Below are positions 1 through 10,589 of a stretch of DNA of 64,000 nucleotides, piece by piece. The notes beneath the pieces are model-generated. The model made no database searches. It was not told the origin of the DNA and was given only the letters and a program-made list of their open reading frames with translations. Source of the DNA: Rotaria sp. Silwood1 (taxonomy: Eukaryota > Rotifera > Eurotatoria > Philodinida > Philodinidae). Numbering within the stretch: position 1 is the stretch's first letter; each line of letters starts with the position of its first letter. The DNA lies in contig CAJNOP010000023.1 in assembly GCA_905250075.1 (NCBI GenBank), positions 1,610,490-1,674,489 on the forward strand, written 5' to 3'. The position numbers were made by a program, and so were the translations under genes.

Positions 1-1942
1 GTTTTCTTTTAAGATAATATGCAATCTTCATCAGCTGAAGATGTTGCATCTATCGAATAGTCAAAAACTAAATTCAAATATCTTAGACTAACCTATATGT
101 TAAAAGCCTTGATACAAAATTTCTGTTCGATTTTTGTCTACTTATAAGTTGCAGGAGAGAATCCAAAGTGATCAGCTCGAATGCGCATTTCATGCTCTTT
201 CTAGACGTATGCAGAATTTTTTTTTGAGCTTGAAATTAATTCATTAACAGAAAATCTTTGACGAAGACTAAAGACGACGTTTGGGTAGAATATTTCATGC
301 AGTCCATTTTTGTATTTTGAATAAAACTGCCTCAATTAAAATTACATAAAAGCCTTTTTATATACGAGTTTGCAGAACGAAGCTTGCTCCAAAAAAATAT
401 TCAATTTGCTTTGCTTCTAACATATCGTTGAGAACCATCAGAATCTGTTGCATTTTAAATACCGGAATTTGCAACAACCATATACTTTGAAGAATGTCAC
501 TTTTTGTAGAGTAACATTTCGAAATTTTTTTTGTAACTTTTGATTCTTTCGAGTTTTAGCTTATTGCAACCCATGATATTGTAGGATGTTTATGTCTCTA
601 CAAGAATACGAAATGGACATTATCGCAAAATACCCTTTCGATAGATTACGAATAGGAAAAAAGAGTCCGGTTTATCTGTTTTAAACAACGGTATTGTTTA
701 TTTATTCAGGTATTTGCTCGTTCTTTCGATTTTCTTCAACTACGTTTAACTGTTCGAAAAATCAGCAAACATTATTTTTCAAGATCTTTGAAATTAGTGA
801 TTTGTACAGCCATCGTTTTTAGTTACCGTCGAATATTTGCTCTGAATGAATCAACTACAAGCTAGAAATCCATTCTGAATCGATGTTTAGAAAGAGAATG
901 AAGTTCTTTCCTGCAATCTATCCGTCGGCGAAAATCGAACAGAAATTCTGTATCAAGACATTTTGCACATAGGTTAGATGAAAGTCTATGATGGCTTGAC
1001 TATAGGAGGTTTTCAGAAACTCTTGCAATATCTTGAATATCTTCGTTCTTCTTTAAAAGAAAAGATAACTCTGCTACATCATAATTGAGCACCGGACAAG
1101 ACTGCTATAAGATCTTTCCATACGGAGCAGAATATACCTTAAATTTTTTTGCCTATCCTGCTGATCAGTAAGACGGGACTCAGCAAGTTGTCTCATACTC
1201 TTATCTGCTATGCAGTGACACAATAGTGAATAAATGAACTATTGATTAAAAGTTGAGAGTAGTTCGATTGAGTCCTATTCTATCAGTCATCTTCAACATT
1301 TAGACGAGTGTACAAGTAAATCAGAGAATGATAATAATGATTACAATTTCAATGACAACTATTGTGCTAAGTCATTTGATATATGAGCTAAGGAACGTAG
1401 TATGTGTAAACCAATTATTGATCGATTGATAATTTTAAAAAGAACTCAACAAAAAAATCCCAGTTGTCGTCAAGTACAGCTAAGTTTTCTTTATTTCATA
1501 TTAACTAGTTCCACGAGTAGATCGTCTTTTCATTATCTTGAAATGAATTATTATTTTGAAAATAGAGTGAAATAAATAGACGGAAAGATGACTGATAATC
1601 TGATATTTATTTTGCGAGATAGACTAAGAAAACAAGAACATTGCCAATCTTACACAAGATCTTTTCTTGCCGTACAGATCACAGTGTTCTATACACATCT
1701 CTATTCTAAATATATCACTGAATGCAAAATACTCGTAAATTTTTTTTATAAAATGAACTCCTTCAAATTTTCGATGAGTTTACTTTCTAACAAGGAAGCC
1801 TTGACGACTTGAAAATTGCATTGGAGCTTTGTCTTTATACATAGATTACACATCTATGAAGTCATTATAGCCTAAAAACGATAAGGGCCTATAAGTCTTT
1901 GGCATACAGTCATATTCATTTTATTAAAATTTTAGTCTATAG
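1..1942. other. Non-coding stretch with decayed inverted repeat
   Basis: No coding exon can be supported on either strand. Most of the first kilobase is an imperfect inverted repeat, listed separately. The rest is AT-rich unique-looking sequence. If the ASK-like gene to the right continues past its last visible exon, this stretch lies inside its intron; otherwise it is intergenic. Confidence 0.5.
60..1010. repeat. Imperfect inverted (foldback) repeat
   Basis: Bases 88-230 match the reverse complement of about 870-985 at roughly 75-80% by eye. The best block is around 108-140 (TTGATACAAAATTTCTGTTC) against about 930-960. The match fades toward the centre near 550. It may also extend left out of the window, because bases 1-60 weakly mirror 1010-1080. 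No coding capacity or clear target-site duplication is visible. It is probably an old foldback or MITE-type insertion. Confidence 0.6.
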
Positions 1943-1950
1943 CACGGCAT
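1943..1950. other. hAT target-site duplication, left copy
   Basis: The 8-bp word CACGGCAT directly precedes the left terminus of the hAT element and is repeated exactly at 2932-2939. Eight bases is the duplication length typical of hAT transposases. Confidence 0.85.
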
Positions 1951-2251
1951 CAGAGACGAGAACAGGACAGGACAATGTCGCTGTCCTGGTGTCCTGCCCT
2001 GCCCTGTCCTGCAGAACAAGATTAGAATTTTTGTCCTGTCCTGTGAACGGCAGGACAGGGCAGACAACTTCGTCCTGCATTTTTATATGTAGTTTTTGGT
2101 TGAATTTTTAAAAAATTTTGCTTAAATATTATACTACTTGTGATAATTATTATATTTAGTATTACATATAGGTGTCACTATAATACTGATCAACTTTGTA
2201 TCACATTGGTCAACAGAAACGTTAAATCATAAATGAACATATTAAACGAAC

Positions 2252-2593
2252 TTGATCGTTAGAGCGAGACAAATACAAGCTATCCTAAAACCACTGAACT
2301 TTTGGAGGGAGCAACACGAAAATTTTCCACGATTATATCATCTAGCTCGCTCGATCTTTTCAATTCTTGCCACTTCGGGAGGCGTGGAAGGAGCATTTTC
2401 TGGAGCAACATTAGTTATAAAAGAACGCAGAACATATTTAAATCCTGAGCAATTGGATAACATTCTTTTGGTAAGATCAATACGAAAGTATAATCACCTT
2501 TTCGCAATGATGTTTTTCTTTTTGTACGTTGATTTTTTTTGTCGTGAATACGTAAATTATTCATTAAACGTGGATCAATCTTTTTTTGGTTAA
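2252..2593 (+). pseudogene. hAT transposase C-terminal fragment
   Basis: An open frame of 113 codons whose first ~80 residues resemble the hATC dimerisation domain found at the C-terminus of hAT transposases. The recognisable block runs from FWREQHENFP through the Ser/Ala-rich core to KERRTYLNPEQLDNILLVRS. The last ~25 residues are hydrophobic read-through. The upstream catalytic region is gone, so this cannot be an active transposase. It lies wholly inside the element with intact termini. Confidence 0.8.
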
Positions 2594-2820
2594 GTATTCC
2601 GTAAGTAGATGTTCCACTAGTAATATTAAAGCTGATGTTCCTCCTCACAAAAAGTGTTGCACTCTGTTATGTCAATTTAACAGAGTGGAACACCAGCTTA
2701 AGGAATACCATATTTTTTTGGGTGATGAACATGTTACTAAAGAACTAGCATGGCGTGTTCGTTTTTGTATTTATTCAGTTAAATATTGTTCAAAAAGAGA
2801 ACCGACGGTTATAAAATAAT
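2586..2820. repeat. Small inverted repeat inside the hAT element
   Basis: Around 2610-2705 the DNA can fold on itself. AAGCTGATGTTCC (about 2629-2641) faces GGAACACCAGCTT near 2687-2700, with an inner stem ACTCTGTTA / AACAGAGT around a short loop. It may be a nested small insertion or a structural part of the deletion derivative. An overlapping open frame here has no recognisable protein similarity. Confidence 0.45.
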
Positions 2821-2931
2821 GGATTAAATTAATTAGAAGATGACAGAAATATATGATATCTAATGTACTAAACAGAAAATTAAAGATCTCATATTTGTCC
2901 TGCTTCTTGGCCTGTCCTGTTCTCGTCTCTG

Positions 2932-2939
2932 CACGGCAT
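2932..2939. other. hAT target-site duplication, right copy
   Basis: CACGGCAT directly follows the right terminus of the hAT element and is identical to the left copy at 1943-1950. Confidence 0.85.
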
Positions 2940-3662
2940 GTACAATAGAATCCAGTGACGATATTTTGACCTAAAGTTTTATTTGACTAGAATGTCCGAA
3001 ACATTCTAGCTCAAAGGAATGTTTCTTTCATGAAATATTCAAGCTCCAAAAATCATGCTTATTTCACAAAATATTCAAGAGTCTCCAGTCTTCTGCAAAT
3101 CCAATATCTTCCAAAGAAAGCATTGTTTTGAGCTGAAATTTGGAGAACATTTTATTAACAAGCAATTATATTTATGAACAAGGTTTCAGGTAAAAATATC
3201 CTCATTCGGTTTTTCTGTATGCTCCGTGCTATAGGCTAAAATTTCAGTAAAAACAGCTATGTCTCTGTATGACAAGCCACGAAATTCTTATTCTTTTTGG
3301 AGTTTTTATTATCTGTTCGGCCTCTACCTTATGGGCGAGCAAAGTCTAAGCTCAAAATCAATTTTCAACTTAAAATGGTTTCTTTGTAAGGTTAATCTTC
3401 AACATAAAATAATTGTGTAGAGTTCACTCAAAATTGAATTATCTATTGATACTATGTATGTATAGATTCCATGCATTAGGCATCAATGGATAAACAATTT
3501 TAAAAAATTACAAGAATATTAAAGATATTCTGAAATATAAACGGCTTATCAAAAACACTGAGCATTGAAAATGATACCAAAAAATTATTTTTTTTTATAG
3601 TTTCTTATAAATATTCGACAACATGCGTTATGATTTTATTCATTACGTTGTTTATTACTTAC
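2940..3662. other. No recognisable feature; 3' side of ASK-like gene
   Basis: AT-rich sequence with no supported exon. On the minus strand it directly follows the last visible exon of the ASK-like gene. It is that gene's next intron if the GTAAGT at 3662-3657 is used. If it is not used, translation would stop at 3638-3636 after nine more codons. No kinase-domain motif (glycine loop, HRD, DFG, APE) is seen here or in 1-1942. Confidence 0.5.
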
Positions 3663-6600
3663 ATCAAATTCTAATTTAGCTTCCTCAACATTCGTTTCAC
3701 TACGATATTTGGACATTTTTTCATTGAACCTATATAAAAAGAAGTGAAGTCAAAAAATGCGAATTTATAGTTTTCAAATAGATAAACCTACGCTGTACGT
3801 CGTTCAGCTGATGGAAAATAAATTTGAAATTCAACAGATGAAAATTTTTCAGAATTTTCATATGCATATAAAAAAATAGATCGATTATCACGTTTAACGT
3901 TTCTGAAAATTAAGAACAAGAGAGGAAAAAAAGTATATTTCAAATTAGTCTTTTTTTTTTAATATAAAATCATACATAATAGATCGAATTGAATTCATAT
4001 AAATTGTTTTAACAAGATCACCTTTACGTATTTGTTTTTGTTGTTCAATTATACGTATAACAAGTGTTTCAGGTTCTTGACCCGTATGAAAATTTAATTG
4101 TAAATGTGCTTCAACATAAAAATTATTTACTGGTGCTCCATCAGTTTTCTCATAAGTATCACAAACAAGAACCTATATTAACAAAAGTCTTTTCTTTATT
4201 ATAAAAAAAAAGAAAAAAAATGTTTTTTCTTTTTTTTTTTTAGTATTTGCAAAACATACTGGTACTTGAGCTGGTAATTCTCTTTCTTCAGATGATGTTG
4301 AATTAGAATTTATAGCGTCACTAAAAAAATCTATCCAAAAACTGTATATTTGTTCATCAGCAGTTATTATTGGTGATTGACCACGTGATAATTGTTCTTG
4401 ATCACGTAGGCGTGTTGCTTGATGAAGAATTTTTAAATTATTTATTGTAGATTTTAAATACCATATTGGAGGATTAAGTAAATACATATGTAATGCTGCT
4501 TGACATGCTTTCGACCAATCATGTAGAACAGCATGTAATTCAAAATACGTAGCTACATTCCAATAATCATTTAAATCTTTTAGAGAATGTCCTTTTTTAC
4601 CAAGCAATGTATTTAGTTGAATAACTAAAGAAAAAACATCACAGTATTATTTTTGAAAGAAATGAATTCATTTTCATCTAGAGTAATTTTATTTGTAAAT
4701 ATTTGAAATAAGAACTGATGAATAATGAATGAATGCTTTGTTATCTTGGAAAAATAATGCAGCTAATTGCATTCTTCTCTATATCGTTGAAAGTTCAAAG
4801 TATAATAATTGGTCTCATACGATACAAAACGAATGGAGTTTTATTCAAATTTGTTTGAATATGCTCCACACTCGTTTCGAAAGCGATAAAGATTGATTGA
4901 AAAATTTTTGTGAGTGATGAAGGAAGGTCCCCAAGTGTGACTCGGCCATGATACTGATATTTTGCTCATCATAAATAACTGCTGATGAGACTTGAAGAAA
5001 TCTGTTAATGTTCGTCTTCATATGCTGTCCTTCTAAAACTATTAAAATGTTACTGATTTTTTTTACTTCTGAGAAAATATTTGTGAAAAATCGAATTACG
5101 AAAATTTCAACCTGGTATTTTGCCTATAGGTGAGTCACGTGCACCCTAGAATGACCTGAAAACTTCAGTCTTGTGCGATATGTTCTTCTTGAAGTATCGA
5201 ATGTTGAAAACACTGGATTTTCTTATGTTATCTAGTGACACACGATTGTTTTTAGATATTCAATATCTCAAGAGGAACACATCCTACTAGACTGAAACTT
5301 TCAAACTAGTCTAAAACCCACATGACTAGTGCTCGGCGTGACCGTCATGACTACCAGTGAGTCACGATCACGACCGTGATCATGCGTGACTTTTTTCAAA
5401 GATCGTGACCGTGACTGAAGCTTGGTCACGGTCAGTCACAGGAAGTTTTTCGAAATTTTGGAAACCCCTGAGGGAGAGTAGGAGAAGGAATGCAACAAAT
5501 CTTGACATGTATTTGGATTTGGCATCAAACCTTTTGGATTTAGATTTGGACTTGTATGCAATGTTTGAGTTTGGGTTTGGATTTGTAGTCTGGATTTCGG
5601 CATAGGTTTGGACTTGGTTTGGATTTAGTCATCCTTGGCCCAAATTCCAAAGAATTTGGTAAGATATGGTGTCATTAACAGCAGTCTACTGTACTAGGGG
5701 TGGAAGAGAATCAGAAAAAGATTTTGGCATCTGGAATCAAATCATAATCCAAACACAAACGGTTTGAAACCAAATCCTAAAATCTTTTTTTTTTTGCTTC
5801 TATCCCATCCCTAGTAGAGTAGATTGTTGTTTGTAACACCATATCGTACCGAATCCTTTGGAATTGGGGCTAATGATGACCAAATTCAAATATATGCCCA
5901 AATCTAAACTACGAGTCCAAACCCGAACCAAAATCAAATCTAAATCTAATTTCAAATCCAAATCCAATGGTGCCAAACCAAAAACGTTTGGGTTTGTTGC
6001 ATCCCTAAGTAGGAAAACCTTCGCGAAGCTACCCCCTGCCCCCTCTCTGTCATCGTTTTCTATGAAAAATTGGAAAGTTTCTAGTGTTCGTGATTTTGGA
6101 AATCCCTGAGAGGGACTACGAGCACCTTCCAGAAACTACCCTTCTCCCATCATCACTTTTAATAGTAAACAGAAACTTTGCAATAGCTCTTTCGGAAAAG
6201 TTTTTTTTCATGTTGGGGAATCGGAAAGAAGGGCCGTGACCGTGACCTACTTATAGGCAAAACCCTAGGTTGAAATTTCGTAATTCGATTTTCCACGAAT
6301 ACTTTGTCAGAGATAAGAAATTTCAGTGATATCGTAATAACTCGGGAAGGAAAATGCATCAGAACGAACCTGTATAGAAATTTACGAGACATATAGGTGT
6401 TTACTTATCGATAAAATATCAATCCGATTGACGAGTCACACTTTAGAATGTTTCCTCGCTAGTCAAATTGAACTTATTTGCCAATTCTATATTTTATTTG
6501 TGTCAATCAATAGGTTTTATTGAAATCTTTGATAGTTCACTCTTATGTACAATAAAAATTATAATAGAACATTAGAAATATTCTAATATTTGATTAATAA

Positions 6601-8435
6601 TTAATCAAATCATCGACTAAAATTGTCAATTTTCATTTCGGTCTTCTTTACTGCTAATATTTCGATTGAATAGTATCAATCAAATATTCTCTAGCATATG
6701 GATTTGTCTAGTAAAAATCAATATTGATTTATATTTCACATCTGTTTTCGATTAACTAAAAAACGTATCAATTCTATCAAAGATTACAAGTTGAATTATT
6801 TTCTAAACTCAAATAATAGTACTCTATTTTTAATATATCAACTACATTAGTAGAGATTTTAGAATAAAAATTCATTTCTTTATAAATATATTTTCTATTA
6901 TGATCAACCTACTTATTTTATATGCTTCGTTATTCCGTCTTAAATCATCTGTTGTAATTGCCAAAAGAAGTAGTAAATTAATACCAGCACTAAAATAATG
7001 AATACATAAGAAAAACGAATTATTTATTTTATTTTATTATTTCTTACTAGATATTAGGATCAGCAGCAAAACCTCTTCGATACCATTCAATAGCTTTTTC
7101 TAATGAGTCTTGATCTTGACAATTTGATTCCGTATATTTATCTTTATAAATTCTTCCACATAAACAAATAATATCATTTGATAATTCACTTTCAGTTTTT
7201 TTTGTTTGACATAATCTTGTAAGAATTTCTAATGCTTTATCACGATCATTATTTTCATTTCGCCTAATAAATAAAATAAATTATGTCTTGTAATCAGTTT
7301 TGTTTTTTTCCCTTCAAAAAAAAAATCATATATTTACCGACTACGTGCAAATGCTGTTAAATATGAAATCATCATATTATTTTGAAGTTTTTTTGATATT
7401 GTTTCATTTTGTTCACAACGTTCACTTAATTCTATCATTGATTGATAATCCTTTAATAAAATTCAAAAAAAGAAATTAAATTTGTTAAAAATTCAAATAA
7501 GATATTTTAAATTTTACTTGTATATCTCGAAAAGCATACATTAGCTGCGTAATTAATTTTGGTGTAGCATATTCTTGCTTTGCTTCTGTTAGAATTTCAT
7601 TACAAATTTCTTGCCATAGATACTATGAAAACAAAAAATAAATATTAAGATTTTATTCTTTCAATAAAGAAAGAAAAGACAAATTAAACATACTTTACGT
7701 TCAGCATTTGTATCATGAGCTTCATTTTTACGTTTTTCCAGACGATTTAAGTATCGAGTAACAAGACCTTGCCTATAGATAATAAATTAGTAGACTTCTT
7801 TTAATAAGCTAGCATCTTACTGCATATTATTAGCAGCTTCGTTTAAGAAAAATTTTAAACTAGTGGTAAGTAATGGCAATGGATTTGCTGTTCGTGTCGT
7901 CACATCATAAAAAACATCTTTTTCTTCATTATATCGATACACAATCATTTGTTTTATTTTACATGTCGTCTAAAACATAAGTTTTTATTTGCATGAAAAA
8001 AGAATTCCATCCGAGTTATGTTTACTTTCAGATCTTCAATAGCATCATCATTTTCAACACCACTAGCTTGAATTAATACAATATCATCCATACAATCTAC
8101 ACTTTCACGATTTCCTTTCTGATACATAAATGTAGGACGACGATCTTGATTTGTAACATCCTATAAATCAATGATATGGTTTGTTTTTATTGAAAAAGAA
8201 AAACAAGATTGATTCTAACCATAATAACAATTTCAGCATTAAGAAATTTATTAACAGATTCATGTTCTTGAAAATCAAGTTTATTTAATTCCACTGTTTC
8301 ACAACTATAATTGAGCTTCTTAACAGTAGTTTGAATTGTTTCCCATAACTTTTGCCCATAATATTTATATGGCAAGGGTGTATTTCGACTAAGTGAATCA
8401 GAGTCTGTCAATAAAACGACTTTTAACGAAGGCAT
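3663..8435 (-). CDS. ASK-type MAP kinase kinase kinase (MAP3K5/MAP3K15-like), N-terminal regulatory half
   Basis: Twelve exons in frame (610 codons): 8435-8220, 8160-8026, 7969-7821, 7772-7694, 7622-7518, 7450-7338, 7263-7048, 6989-6913, 4624-4260, 4172-3976, 3902-3792, 3729-3663. The translation follows the ASK1/MAP3K15 regulatory region from its start to just before the kinase. Landmarks are KLDFQEHESVNKFLNAEI, then AFARSRRNENNDRDKALEI and CLCGRIYKDKYTESN, then LLGKKGHSLKDLNDYWNVA, WYLKSTINN and FWIDFF, and finally SIFLYAYENSEKFSS and FQIYF. In animals these proteins sense oxidative and ER stress and activate MKK3/4/6/7, leading to p38 and JNK. The start MPSLKVVLL is the first in-frame Met of the conserved block. 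Intron 8 (about 2.3 kb) holds a large foldback repeat. The Ser/Thr kinase domain, expected right after the last exon, is not in the remaining 3.6 kb. The gene is therefore split by a very long intron or truncated. Confidence 0.88.
4909..6460. repeat. ~1.5-kb foldback element in intron 8 of the ASK-like gene
   Basis: A large imperfect palindrome. The left arm, about 4909-5690, pairs with the right arm, about 5815-6460. Outer match: AAGTGTGACTC at 4931-4941 against its complement near 6433-6443. Middle: AAAATCGAATTACGAAAATTTCAACC at about 5089 against about 6262-6296. Inner: a degenerate TTTGGA/TTTAGA-rich tract (5510-5640) faces its complement (5870-5990). CTACTGTACTAGGGGTGG (about 5685) meets CCATCCCTAGTAGAGTAG near 5805-5822. 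GTCACG/CGTGAC motifs recur in both arms. Arms look about 65-80% alike with local insertions. No transposase is present. Short open frames inside merely translate the TTTGGA repeats. Confidence 0.8.
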
Positions 8436-10589
8436 AATCCTTTTCTTTATTGATAAATTTCTAAAATACAATACAATTAAGAACAAAAGAAAACATCTGA
8501 CCAATTTTTTTTCATTCTCACCAATGAAATGACATGTCTATCAATAGTTTCTTTATGACATGCAAATTAGTTATCTTAATCTACAAAGAAAAATATTTAT
8601 ATTTTTCACAAGGCGTCTATCCGTTTCTTTTTCTTTTTATTCTATAAATATCAACATCTTGACAAATGATCACGTATATTTGTCGTGATATTTTGCATAA
8701 TCAAACGAAAATACTAAAGTTCGATATCTCAGCTTTTTGATCAAATAAAAATATACTTATATTAATTCAAATATGCCATCTACTGATGATTCGGAACGAT
8801 CAAAATTTTGTCCAATAAAAAAACATTACCCTCGATATAGAGAATAATAGTACATTATCAATGGCGATGACAACAAGCAAATAAAAAAAAAGAATGAACG
8901 AACAAACAAAAAGAAAAGTAGAAATCATTTATAAACTCGTCCCATCATCATTATTATGCACTTTCGTTTGTAAAACTTTTTTCGCTTGACTGATTATAAC
9001 ATGTTTTAAGAATAAAATTTTTAAGATAAACGATAAATTTCGGTCTTTTTTTTTGTAATTAAGTGTTTGTACATTCATTGATAAAAACTTTTACAATAGA
9101 TTTTTCGATATTTATGGAATCACGTGTGCCGTAAAGATTTTCTGAAAAAAAATTTTATACAACTATTAGACTTGTAAATAATCAAACTTATAAGATTTAG
9201 AATATGCTTGAAATCATGCATATTTAGAAACTTCTTGTTGTAAGGAAATACAAATTCGTCAGATTAAAAGTAAAATATAAAAAATACGCAGATAGCAAAT
9301 GTTTAGTAGTTCATGGAACAGGTCATTGTAATCTATGGCACCCGATTTGCATTTGTCTGGTTAGATTTTTCTGTATAATTTTAATCGGAGATAAGTATGT
9401 TTATTTTTCATGAATCATGACAGAGTATGTTTTTTTATGGATGACTGTAGCCTGGTAGTAATCTTACATATTTACCTTCGATGAGTACTTTTTGTTTTTT
9501 TTTTTGAAAAAATATATCTCGAAGCGCGTTTTGTTCAAAAAAAGAAAACAAAGAAAAGTCTGTTGTTTTTTATTATTTTGTCTTATTTATGCAACAAAAG
9601 TGGTTTTATTATTCTTTTAAGGAAACACTCCTAGTGTTTCTTCGATTAAATATATTTATCGATGAATAAAAATAAATATGTAAGTTTTTATTTTAGAATT
9701 TCTCTTTAAAACAAAAGATTATTTTTTGAATTAATTTAAATTTTTAGAATTTAAATTTTAGAATTTAAATTATGCTCTTTTGGTTTTAATTATCAATAAA
9801 TGTTTTTTTCCTTACACGTAAGAATCTTTTTTCCATATTTAAAAAAAAATAAATTAAGTTTTTCAATAAACTCTTTTTGTATTCTAGAACACTCATTAGT
9901 TACGATTAAATTAAAAATTTTTATTGAGTGTGTGTGTGTGTCAGTGTGCTTTTGGTGACAACAAACAAATAGGTAAGCAATGCTATTTATTAAAGAATAA
10001 TAGATCGGGTGAATTTTCTTTCGTTTTATTCGACTTAAGCAAAAAGAGAAAATGCTCTTTTCAAAATACTCATAATATACAATATGTCATAACTATTATA
10101 ATCATAATAATTTCAAACCGATATTGAGTACTATCATTTTAAAATTGATTAATTGTTAAGACTTGCTCATTGTTGATTTTTATTTTGTTGATTCTATTTT
10201 GTGTACGAGCAAGGCAGATTTTGCGAATTTGTCTTTGTCTAATCTTGAGTATGTGAATCAGGTGTTATCGATCATATTTAAAAACAACGATTGAAAATAA
10301 AATATGTCAGTATAGTATTTAATCATGGAAGGAGGCAACGAGTAGTCTCATATGAAATAGGATTTATGAGTAAGAAAATATTTAAGCAGTGTCAACGACG
10401 TTTGATATATATTGTAACATCAATGGTTCATCGATTGTTTCATTATAATTATTCATTACCATCTGAAAATGTTTCGATTACTGAGAATATCAAGTTTGTT
10501 GACATTTTCATAAAATATTTTTCTTATTAAGAAACTATTAATCTTCAATCGAATTATATTTTTGTTTTGCGTTTATTTCACATAGATCA
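8436..10589. promoter_or_regulatory. Shared upstream region of two divergent genes
   Basis: About 2.15 kb between the start of the ASK-like gene (minus) and the PP2C gene (plus). It must contain the promoters and 5' untranslated sequence of both, but no specific promoter element could be assigned. A pyrimidine-rich tract ending in CACATAG lies at 10568-10586, just before the PP2C start codon, and looks like a 3' splice acceptor. No coding exon is supported; the open frames here are AT-rich and unlike any known protein. Confidence 0.4.

Larger units (their letters stand above)
1951..2931. mobile_element. Non-autonomous hAT-family DNA transposon
   Basis: A 981-bp element bounded by perfect 21-bp terminal inverted repeats (1951-1971 and 2911-2931) that begin CAGAGACGAGAACAGG. 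It is flanked by the 8-bp duplication CACGGCAT (1943-1950, 2932-2939). Subterminal DNA at 1966-2062 carries many copies of TGTCCTG/CAGGACA, strikingly GC-rich for this genome; these may be transposase-binding repeats. Inside, 2252-2500 (+) encodes the C-terminal dimerisation (hATC) part of a transposase, including FWREQHENFPRLYHLAR and SGGVEGAFSGA. The BED zinc finger and catalytic core are missing, so the element is an internally deleted derivative. The exact termini and duplication suggest fairly recent movement supplied in trans. Confidence 0.9.

Noticed and set aside
9-59. A possible last exon on the plus strand reading DNMQSSSAEDVASIE then stop, preceded by TTTTAAG
   Set aside because: It is part of the region that weakly mirrors 1010-1080 in the inverted repeat, is only ~16 codons and has no supporting upstream sequence in the window.
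5405-6109. Open frames rich in Asp-Leu and Lys-Ser repeats (for example LDLDLDLYAMF)
   Set aside because: They translate the TTTGGA-like tract of the foldback repeat and its complement; the composition is that of a simple repeat, not a protein.
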